Shown here piece after piece: positions 56,477 to 64,000 of a stretch of 64,000 bases of DNA. Position numbers and translations under genes: made by a program. Below the pieces are notes generated by a model. It was not told the DNA's origin. It saw only the letters and a list, made by a program, of their open reading frames with translations, and ran no database searches. Source of the stretch: Rhypophila decipiens (Eukaryota > Ascomycota > Sordariomycetes > Sordariales > Naviculisporaceae). Where the stretch lies: assembly GCA_033297075.1 (NCBI GenBank), contig MU858091.1:167235-231234 (forward strand). The letters are read 5' to 3'. Within the stretch, counting starts at the first letter, position 1. The number at the start of each line of letters is the position of its first letter.

Positions 56477-57456
56477 TCAAAGGTTGACCTGCCTCAAGAA
56501 GTTTTCATTCAGGGCCAGTCGCAGTTGAGGGTCATTGAGTGGAAGAACTGTCTCCGCGTCGCGCCACATGCCTTTCGCTAGAAGAGATGAGAGGGTCGTA
56601 TTTCCAAGAGCCTCGCGCTTGGGTGTATGCTCAGTTCGAGTGGCGGTGTAAAACACCTTCTTGCTGGCGGGATCATTATATTTTCCAGTTGTGCCAAAGA
56701 TGCTGGGGCGGGTCAAAAGTCAGCATGGTGAACCGTTGACGGGTTGAGATAAACCTACCCCTGGAGATTGTCAAATTTGCACAATGCTGCCACTTGGTCT
56801 CTCGATAACCCAGCTAGCCATTCCCTGTTGTGGCTCCTCACGAGTACCGTGACATGCCAAACAGCCCCATCCGGTTTCATTCTGGCGATGCCCAACTCTC
56901 GTTCAAATATATCTGCTGGTCTTGTGTGCGATGCGTGTACAAAGTCGCGGTAGCAGTGGTCTGCCAAGTGTTGTCTCCATGGAATGCAGTCGCTCTCTAG
57001 ACTGCGCATCGATATGACCACCTCGGCCTCGGACCATGCATCGGTTGTCGTCCCCCTTTTTCCTCCAGGAAAGTATACGCAAGGGAAGCTGTATCGGACC
57101 GTCCCCCAGAAGGAGGGTCCTGATGGCCACTGCGCCTGGGATGGATCATTACTAGCGCTTTGCCACCAAAACATGTCGGTGTCGGTGTCGTTGTCGGCAA
57201 GAGGACCCTCGTCGGCCTGGCTGCTCTGGGACGTTAGCAACTTGAAGCCCATTGCTGCTGCAGACGACAAGAAGCGGCAAAGCAGTGCCATCTTGGAGCC
57301 GCCATCCGGCTTTGGCTTGCAAGACTCGGGCTCGGCCATGGTATCCTGATGCGCCGGCACCGGGACCATTTCCCAGTCGTCCATGTTGTCGTCGGCAGGT
57401 GGCATAATGCCGTCCGCGCTCAGGGAATGGTAGTTGGAGGTGTTGACGGTAGCCAT
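56477..57456 (-). CDS. Hypothetical protein, unknown function
   Basis: Exons 57456-56759 and 56702-56477, joined in phase 2 (donor GTAGGT, acceptor CCCCAG), give 307 residues; both other acceptor frames end early, which supports this junction. The start is acidic with Trp and Met residues (MDDWEMVPVP). There is a Cys/Leu-rich segment (ALLCRFLSSAAAMGFKLL), a Trp/Phe-rich middle (MFWWQ, FWGTVRYSFPCVYFPGG) and an HxxD-like stretch (PWRQHLADHCYRDFVHA). No domain is recognised. It lies next to a 2EXR protein transcribed the same way. Confidence 0.65.
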
Positions 57457-57929
57457 GTCTATGCTGGAATCTAGGAGCAGGAATCAGACCGTAGAAGGAG
57501 TAAAGAAGCTGGGAAAGAATGGGCGATGACAAGAGGTAGTTGTAGTTGTACTAGTCCAAGATTTTATCAGGCTTCCCAAAAGTTGTGTGAGTTTCCCTTC
57601 CGTGATTTTGTTCATTCTCGGTGAATTCTTTGACTTTTGTGGACTGCTTTAGGTCTAAACACACCTCCATCATAGTTGAGAGGCCCAAATCTGGGGTCAC
57701 AAGCCGAAAATTAAACTTCAAAGGAAGGCCCGAAACTTGACCTCCCTTGTATCGTGGAAGAAATATGCTTACCACTGCATGGAAACCCTTATTCCAAGGT
57801 GTTTGTTATCACGGGGGAATAAACGATATTAGAATACGGATAGTAGAGAAAATCTCATGTCCATGACCGTAATTTTGTATCTTTCTCAGCTATGCTCATG
57901 CCCGCGGTTCTGAACCCATACGCATCCAA
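57457..57929. other. Short spacer between two minus-strand genes
   Basis: About 470 bases acting as promoter of the hypothetical gene and 3' region of the 2EXR gene. No feature is evident. Confidence 0.4.
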
Positions 57930-59030
57930 TCACCGCCGAACAGCCAACACGGGCGTGACCTCGAGCCTTTGGATCCCATTCCTAATCAGCTCCTCGCGGA
58001 AACCACAGTTGTCAAGCAATTCTACTATCCGTTGCAGCAGTCGTCTGTCATACAACAAGCCTGAGAGCACATTCCCGGTTAGGAGTTCGCCAGCTTCCTT
58101 CTTCTCCTCCATGTAGTCGAAATCCTGTGCCGTATGATTCCAAGCAATATGACCACCTTGGAGGAGCTCCCACCGCCACGGCCCTTGCTCTATCCTTGGA
58201 TCTGGCCCGGCTAGGAAGGAACGCAAGGCCCTTACAGCATTGGGCAGTCTCCGGTCCCATCGATTCGAGACTCCCAACCTCTCTTTATCAAAAACCACGT
58301 ACAGCCTCCGCACGTTGGGTAACCATTGGTCAATCATGGCCGGTAGCAAGCTAAGATCATGGCGCTCGCTCTCCTCCAGGAGAGAGTGGGGTATGGCGAT
58401 GCATTCGAGCTCGTGGCCGTAGATGACTATGATCTTTCCTAGCAAGTCGGGCTGGAAAGATCGGTCTGTCGGTTCTACGCAGAAAGCGTCCCATTTGGAG
58501 TGGGGGATGTACAGCGCGTCCACTTTACGTTGGAACGGCCGGAAGAATGTCATCTGCTGTGCGAAATGAGAGTCGGTCAGGTTTTGCGGTGGTGATTTGA
58601 GGTTGTATTGGATGCCCTAATTTATGACATGATTTCAATGAGCTCTGGACGACCGCATTCGTAGAGAACAACAGGGTCAAGAATGAGATGCACTAACATG
58701 CTTATCGATCCACTTGAGCGCAACAAGCCTCGCCTCACGGTTGACGCCGACGAGCGAAAGTGACAGTGGATGGATCTGGTTGTCAAGGGGGTCCAGAAGC
58801 TCGGTACGAAACCGAAAGCCTAGATTGTCAGTCCCCGGAATATACCCCGGGTCTGCCTCGGCGACGTCAAACGGCTGCCAGAGACCGCTTCCTCGATAAG
58901 CGTAGAGCGCTGGGCTGCTGGGGGGTTCCGGCAAGGCATCGTTCCAGATCTGGTCGCGCAGCTCGAAGGGGAGGAGAGCAAAGAGAGTGAAGGTGCCCGG
59001 GGATGAGGGCTCTGTGGTTGAGGTCGGCAT
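57930..59030 (-). CDS. 2EXR domain protein
   Basis: Exons 59030-58698 and 58616-57930, joined in phase 0 (donor GTTAGT, acceptor TTAG), give 339 residues. The N-terminal segment FTLFALLPFELRDQIWNDAL is the F-box-like 2EXR motif (F-x2-LP-x-ELR-x-IW). A conserved later block, LVGVNREARLVALKWI, precedes the intron, and the second exon has PFQRKVDALYIPHSKW and a long helical tail. 2EXR proteins are an expanded fungal family with no established biochemical role; an F-box-like adaptor function is only a guess. Confidence 0.82.
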
Positions 59031-60062
59031 GGTATGATGGTGGACCGTGACCGTGGAAGTAATTAGATCATTTACATGATCAAATCCGCGAGACTGACAT
59101 GGCTGGTGTGTTGATTCTGAACCATTGTCGTGATAAAAGCGTTGTTGACGATCTGTACATGTAATGAGATAGAACCGTCAGACTGTCATATGTGGAGCCG
59201 CCTGCGGCCCGAGAGGAAGCCTAAATCTTCCAGGTTCGTCATCGGCGCCTAAAACCCGCCACCATGTTGTTTCAGATCTTGGCTGCCTGCCTGACACTGT
59301 GGCTGCTCGCGCATTGAGCTTGCCTTTCCACTCGCAGCCTTGTACTTGGTGGGCCATATGGGCACGTGGGTGTAAAAATGGGGTGTGATTTCAGATATAC
59401 GGATAGGTACTCTATCACTATCTCCTAGTCTTTTGGGGTGATGATGACTTTCTTCTTAATAATTGGACAAAAGTCTTTTCAGCAGTTATTTAGGTTAACG
59501 TTAGCGACAGCAGGATTTCAGACACCATTTTTACATCCATGTATGGGCCAAATGCGAACGCCCCCGAGCCCACCAATCAAGTAGTCTGGTTGAGACTTGC
59601 TCTTATTTACAGTTTCTGCTAGACAGAGTTTACCTCGATATGGAGTCTCGACGGCGGTTTTTGTCTTCTGACGTCAAAAAGAAGAACCCAAAAGGACTAA
59701 GGAAATTTGTGGTCGCGGCATCGGGAACGTCGGGCACTTTAAGCTGTAACCTCTAAATCTCTGCCTTTGATTCTTCGGTTGACAGCCCATAAAAAGCTCT
59801 TTTTTACTTATTAGTTTGGCTGTACAAAATAGACTATTGGGGTGGGTGGGCACCCAAAAAATCCAGGGCGCGCCCGGATTTGCGGTTGGAGGTGACCAAC
59901 ATGACAGTGCGGTTTAACCTCCTCGCGAATAAACATAAACTCCGGCTGAAACGTGGAGGGATACATCATGAAGGTTTCGCCCGGGAAGTAGCCTCAGGGG
60001 GAATGATAGACTTCCATCGCAGTGAGACAGAATTTCCCTCTCCTCTCCTCCTCCGCCTCGTC
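59031..60062. other. Spacer upstream of the 2EXR gene
   Basis: About 1 kb with no supported coding sequence; the part closest to 60063 is the 3' region of the YhhN gene. Confidence 0.4.
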
Positions 60063-60806
60063 CTAAAACCGCTCAACTGAAACACCGCACGCGATAACCA
60101 GTTGGCCAGTGTAATAGAGAAACCACACAGCATACGGCATCCAGGCAAGATGTGCTGACTCTTTGTCGACAAGAAAGACTTGGGTGGCGAGGATCCCGTC
60201 AGAGCTCGTAAACATTAGCGCTCCCGCGACCACCCAGCCATTGTCCATGGTCAGAGCCGCAAGCACCATGCAAACGATGACAGTGGTGTACACCACGATG
60301 GGCACCCTGAGGTCCTTTGCAACACGGGGGATGAGACGTGAGAGGAGGATTGGCGCAAAGAAGACCACTAGGATGACAGCCACCGATGCACGCCAGAAGC
60401 TGCTCATGGGTGCGTCGGCGCCATCGAGATGGTGAGACTTGAACAGATCAACAAGTCGTCCCAACCCTGTGCCAGATTCAGAGAATAACCGAATATAAAA
60501 CAGATGGGCGATGAGGAAGCTGCCCAATCCGAAGAGAAAGGGGGTCTCTCCGTGCCATGCAAGAAACGCGTCCCCAATCGAACCACCGCCGAGGGCAATG
60601 GCCAGCAGTGGCGGGCCGCCCCGAATAGCGACCCATGCAGAGAGCAGAGCAGTAGAGCCTGCCTTGATCACCATGCGCGAGACACTGGGTGTTGCGCGCG
60701 TGCGAGTGAGATACAGGACCGACAATACAACAGACAGAGTCAGGACAATGCGGTCCATCCCGAGTTGGGTTTCCAACCCGTCTCTAGCTGCAGCCCCCAT
60801 GGACAT
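60063..60806 (-). CDS. YhhN/TMEM86-family membrane protein, lysoplasmalogenase-like
   Basis: A single-exon frame of 247 residues starting at the ATG at 60806-60804 (a second ATG is two codons on). About seven or eight hydrophobic segments fill the protein. The family hallmarks are an Asp in helix 3 (GGGSIGDAFLAW), a conserved FLFGLGSFLIAHLFYI segment, and the late SDGILATQVF motif with a second Asp, then a YYTGQLVI ending. These acidic residues are the proposed active site of TMEM86-type lysoplasmalogenases, which cleave the vinyl-ether bond of lysoplasmalogens. Fungi generally lack abundant plasmalogens, so the true substrate is uncertain. Confidence 0.85.
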   Translation of the reverse strand: MSMGAAARDGLETQLGMDRIVLTLSVVLSVLYLTRTRATPSVSRMVIKAGSTALLSAWVAIRGGPPLLAIALGGGSIGDAFLAWHGETPFLFGLGSFLIAHLFYIRLFSESGTGLGRLVDLFKSHHLDGADAPMSSFWRASVAVILVVFFAPILLSRLIPRVAKDLRVPIVVYTTVIVCMVLAALTMDNGWVVAGALMFTSSDGILATQVFLVDKESAHLAWMPYAVWFLYYTGQLVIACGVSVERF

Positions 60807-61505
60807 TTCAACGGTATCGAGGAATGGTTCTCAGCCAAAGTTGCCCGTAGCGTAAGAGACAAGAAGCCTGAGAATTCAGTGAAATAAAGTGTAAAGCTAT
60901 GGCGAAGGTGCGCAAGTAAGGGGTCTCGAAGTAAAATCTTTTTTTTCCCTCTTTGATGCATCATGCATGTCAGCGTTAAAAAAGGAGAAAGAGAAAAAAC
61001 AGATGGTAGTTACGGATAACTCGTTAGCTCTTCACGTGATAAAGGAGGGGTGCCGAGGTGGAATGGACGACTTCAAGGTCTTCCAAGTTTAAATTTTTGA
61101 TCCCTTGGTCAAGAAGCCAACCCCTTTTGTTTACTAAAAGAGGGGTCGTCGAAACAAGTGATTGGTTGGATCCGTGTCCGTACTCCAACTCTATTCACCA
61201 CGAACCACACAACTCTTGCTTCCCCCTGAACAGAATCACAAGTAAAACCTCCCAATTCCACGATATTATGCTTTTTCAGCGTCATATCGGGTTTGATAGG
61301 GGCAAAGGAATGACAAAAACGCAGTAAATTGATCCACATTAGGGGCTACAGTGCGTGAAATGGCTCGTGGATGGAAACTTGGGCGTTGTGGCATTGTCCA
61401 GCTAAAGCATACGTGGAGTGAATTGAATAAATGCCTAAAGGCAAATCGTGAGAGTAACCAACTAAACCCCAACACCCATTTCAAGATAAAACAAAAAAGG
61501 AAACT
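60807..61505. other. Promoter of the YhhN gene and tRNA 3' flank
   Basis: About 700 AT-richer bases. No gene or repeat is supported. Confidence 0.4.
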
Positions 61506-61609
61506 CGTCACCTGCAGGATTCGAACCTACGCTCCCGAAGGAACTGCCTAACATGCTATCCCGGAGCGGAAATAGCAGGGCAGCGCGTTAACCACTCCGC
61601 CAAAGTGAC
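61506..61609 (-). tRNA. tRNA-Ser(GCU) with a 23-nt intron
   Basis: Acceptor strands GTCACTT and AGGTGAC pair with one T-G wobble; the discriminator is G. Box A, the variable arm (TTCCTTCGGGAG) and box B (GGTTCGAATCC) match the copy at 49580-49693. Anticodon GCT sits in loop CTGCTA-A, with an intron at 61550-61572 after A37. The spliced length is again 81. Exon differences are confined to the acceptor region and the T stem. Confidence 0.95.
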
Positions 61610-61852
61610 CTAGCCACGTGACTATCAACAGACTGGCAGAATGGTTTGCACAGAAAGTATTTAGAGATAGACGCATGAGCTCAAAATACACTAAATGATT
61701 CGGCATAACTAATTATCCGCTGTTCCAACGCATACAACATTCAAGCAGTGCAATGGATGGTCAAGTCAAAGTGCGGTGGCCTTGCCATTTTGTTCGCTCA
61801 ACTATCAGTAATTGAATTACCCGGGTCTCACTGTTGTGACCTCGCAAACAGC

Positions 61853-63817
61853 TCACCGTTTCTTCCCCTTCCCCTTCCCTTTACCTTCCTTCTCTGTCTT
61901 GCACAACCTCCCATTCTGACTCCAGGGGTACAAATCGCCACCATCAAGCGATTCAACCTCCCACTTCTCGCTCCCGACCGTTGTCCGCGCCCAAAACAGA
62001 CCCCAAGGATCTCTGTCCTTCTTGACCTTCAGCAAGCGCTCATATGTCCCATCCCGGCCGTAAAAGCTCCCCTGCCAGTCCTTCTCACCTGGATCGCCCT
62101 CATTCATGTAGCTCCCCGCTCCGGGCGTCACGGCTCTGATTCGTTCCGTGTAGATGGCCATGGTTGTTTGCTCGTCTCTTGCCTGCCGAGGCGTGAGATT
62201 TGTCGGTTGGACCGTCATCAATGCGCCGTGCATCACAGCGTTTCTCCACGCAGGATTCACGGCAGAGGTATTGCCCGGGTATCCTGCTACTTGTAGTGTT
62301 GGTCCATAACTCAGGCCGTGGAAAATGTAGCCGCCTGTTTGGACGGCATACCGGATTGCGGAGATGGTTGAGTTGAAGATGGTTGAGTTTTCCCAATTCG
62401 AGCGGGGGTATAATCGAGAGCGGTAGCGTGTGTTTGCGGTGCCGACTGCAGGTCCTGGAGGAGCGGTCAAGGATGTGCCAGAATAAGGAAGTCGCGTGGA
62501 GGACAGCTCGGTCAGGTTGGTCGGTTTGAAGTCGAAGCCTGCCGCGCTGAACTGATGGTACAATGGTGCTAAAAGGTCGGCAGCTTGGGACACGGTCAAA
62601 GCGGGAAAAGAGATCCTCGTTCGGAAGGAGAAAGAATCCGGTCCAAGGGGATAGATGTAATCCCAGTCGACATTGTGAGTGTCAACAATGGTCTTTTTGA
62701 AGCGGAAATAGATGTTCATGGCCTCCCAGAAACGCTCTGTGTTGTTGACGTAGTTGGTTGCCGGTGTGATTGGGGCCCAGCGGGCACGAGCAGTGGTGTC
62801 AGGGGGTGGGTTGCAGGCGATGTAGATGGAGGTTTCCATCATAGTGATGGGTGGGTAGACTTTCACAATTACCGAAGTGACCACGCCGTAGGTTGAACCG
62901 CCTCCGCCGCGGAGGGCGTAGAACAGATCACTGTTTTGAAGCTCGTTGGCGATGAGGTGGCGTCCGTCGGCGGTGATGACGTGGATCTCGAGGGCTTGGT
63001 CGGCGGCGAGGCCATACAGGGAAGCCAAGCTGCCATGGCCTCCGGAGGCGAACCACCCGCCGTTGGCGCCGATGGCTTTGAAACCGGAACCGACAATGGT
63101 GATGTTGTTGAGTATCATCTGGTTGAACAGCTCCCATTGCTCGAGGCCAGCCCCAAAGTGGGCAGCTGGGCCCGAATACGAGCCTAGAGCGAAGGACGGA
63201 AGGTACTCGAAGGCGTCAAGATTGTGTGTCCAGATGCTGAGGGACCCGGCGCCCAAGGAGCGTCCACCAAAGTCGTGACCCGTGTTCTTGATGACAAGAC
63301 GGACATTGTTATTCCTGGCAAAGTTGATAGCCAGCTGGATATGCTTTACCGTCGTGGCATTGACAATGTAGCTTGGATATCCGCCTCGGGTGCAGTTCCC
63401 GGCAGGGTTGATTGCTGGGAGGCAGGTGTTTCCCTGGGGCCAGGTCGTGAGCACTGATATCGGGTCGTCGATGTAGTAGTGCGTGCTGGATGCATTGTTG
63501 ACCAAGAATGAGCACTTGGAAGCGTCGTAGCTTGGACCCGGGTAGCACGCAACTGCCGGAGCATCTTGGTTGAGCAGCGCGCCGTCAAGAGATGCGTTCA
63601 GTCGACGCCATTCCGAGATGGAAGGCCAGTCGTCACTTCCTGGGAATGCTTTGCATCTCGCCGTCGACGGCTTGGGCTTGCCCTTGGGAAATGCACCGCC
63701 AGGAAATCCAGCCACTTCGTTATCCTTGAGCTGCACCGATTCGAACTCGAGAGCCCCGTTGGCGAGTCCAACCAGAGCGCTCGCAAAAACGAGCACCTGA
63801 AGAAATATCGCACCCAT
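61853..63817 (-). CDS. Secreted FAD-linked oxidase, berberine-bridge (BBE) type
   Basis: A single-exon frame; the first true ATG is at 63817-63815, since the longer frame starts at GTG. It gives 654 residues with a signal peptide (MGAIFLQVLVFASALVGLANG). The PCMH-type FAD-binding domain shows NCTRGGYPSYIVNA, KNTGHDFGGRS with His181 as the expected covalent flavin site, GAGSLSIWTHNL, ANGGWFASGGHGSLASLYGLAADQ, and LRGGGGSTYGVVTS. The C-terminal BBE element is YMNEGDPGEKDWQGSFYG with the conserved N...W/Y pattern. Many N-glycosylation sites (NAS, NCT, NAT, NNI) fit secretion. Such enzymes oxidise sugars, alcohols or secondary metabolites using O2; the substrate is unknown and there is no biosynthetic cluster alongside. 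The tail is Lys/Gly-rich. Confidence 0.9.
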   Translation of the reverse strand: MGAIFLQVLVFASALVGLANGALEFESVQLKDNEVAGFPGGAFPKGKPKPSTARCKAFPGSDDWPSISEWRRLNASLDGALLNQDAPAVACYPGPSYDASKCSFLVNNASSTHYYIDDPISVLTTWPQGNTCLPAINPAGNCTRGGYPSYIVNATTVKHIQLAINFARNNNVRLVIKNTGHDFGGRSLGAGSLSIWTHNLDAFEYLPSFALGSYSGPAAHFGAGLEQWELFNQMILNNITIVGSGFKAIGANGGWFASGGHGSLASLYGLAADQALEIHVITADGRHLIANELQNSDLFYALRGGGGSTYGVVTSVIVKVYPPITMMETSIYIACNPPPDTTARARWAPITPATNYVNNTERFWEAMNIYFRFKKTIVDTHNVDWDYIYPLGPDSFSFRTRISFPALTVSQAADLLAPLYHQFSAAGFDFKPTNLTELSSTRLPYSGTSLTAPPGPAVGTANTRYRSRLYPRSNWENSTIFNSTISAIRYAVQTGGYIFHGLSYGPTLQVAGYPGNTSAVNPAWRNAVMHGALMTVQPTNLTPRQARDEQTTMAIYTERIRAVTPGAGSYMNEGDPGEKDWQGSFYGRDGTYERLLKVKKDRDPWGLFWARTTVGSEKWEVESLDGGDLYPWSQNGRLCKTEKEGKGKGKGKKR

Positions 63818-64000
63818 AACCACGATACTAGGTAATTTGCGGCACGATGGTCAGATGGATATGGCCCTTTTCCCTTCCTCGCCGAACGTACTGATCCCGT
63901 CCCCGGGTCTAAACCTCCTCCGGGGTAGATTTTCCCTAGCGTGGTTCAACTCGCACGGGCTACCACACCCAAAAATTCGATGACTTTCTACTGGATTCAG
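63818..64000. other. Upstream region of the FAD oxidase at the window edge
   Basis: Promoter-like sequence running off the window; no start of another gene is visible. Confidence 0.4.

Overview
The window is nuclear DNA of a filamentous ascomycete (Pezizomycotina, probably Sordariomycetes). The evidence is short (about 50-80 nt) introns with GTRNGT donors, CTRAC/CTRAY branch sites and YAG acceptors; tRNA-Ser genes interrupted after position 37; a short tract of the fungal telomere unit; and typical fungal families (Zn2Cys6 regulator, PTH11-like receptor, 2EXR protein, DUF4360, NTF2-like secreted protein, berberine-bridge oxidase). I recognise no bacterial-style operon, CRISPR array or viral gene.

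Region by region. 0-7 kb: a small tail-anchored-looking protein, a secreted GH114 glycosidase, a degenerate minus-strand gene relic ending in a fold-back inverted repeat, and a type II membrane protein that looks like a catalytically dead serine-protease fold. 7-16 kb: a probable L-rhamnose catabolic pair, LRA1 (rhamnose 1-dehydrogenase) and LRA2 (rhamnonate dehydratase, four exons), with a Zn2Cys6 activator transcribed divergently across a 2.3-kb intergenic region. 16-21 kb: an S33/TAP-type membrane-anchored peptidase and a secreted amidohydrolase. 21-24 kb: non-coding, carrying a 306-bp hAT-type MITE with an exact 8-bp target duplication. 24-28 kb: a PTH11-type seven-helix protein and a broken MFS transporter. 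29-32 kb: a coiled-coil protein of unknown function.

33-47 kb is a gene-poor stretch rich in secreted or surface proteins: an NTF2-like secreted protein, a DUF4360 secreted protein using a GC-AG intron, a 117-residue cysteine-rich secreted protein, and a tandem pair of cysteine-rich single-pass membrane proteins, the first of which is disabled. An interstitial telomeric (CCCTAA) tract lies between two convergent members of this group.

47-64 kb returns to denser, mostly minus-strand genes: an amidase, an intron-containing tRNA-Ser(GCU), the U4/U6 snRNP assembly factor Prp24/SART3, a hypothetical protein, a 2EXR protein, a YhhN-family membrane protein, a second tRNA-Ser(GCU) with a different intron, and a secreted FAD-linked oxidase.

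The only clear pathway link is LRA1 and LRA2: the first oxidises L-rhamnose to the lactone and the second dehydrates rhamnonate. The lactonase (LRA3) and aldolase (LRA4) are not in the window. Gene models were made by hand from splice signals and reading frame. Function calls rest on recognised motifs, not on a database search.
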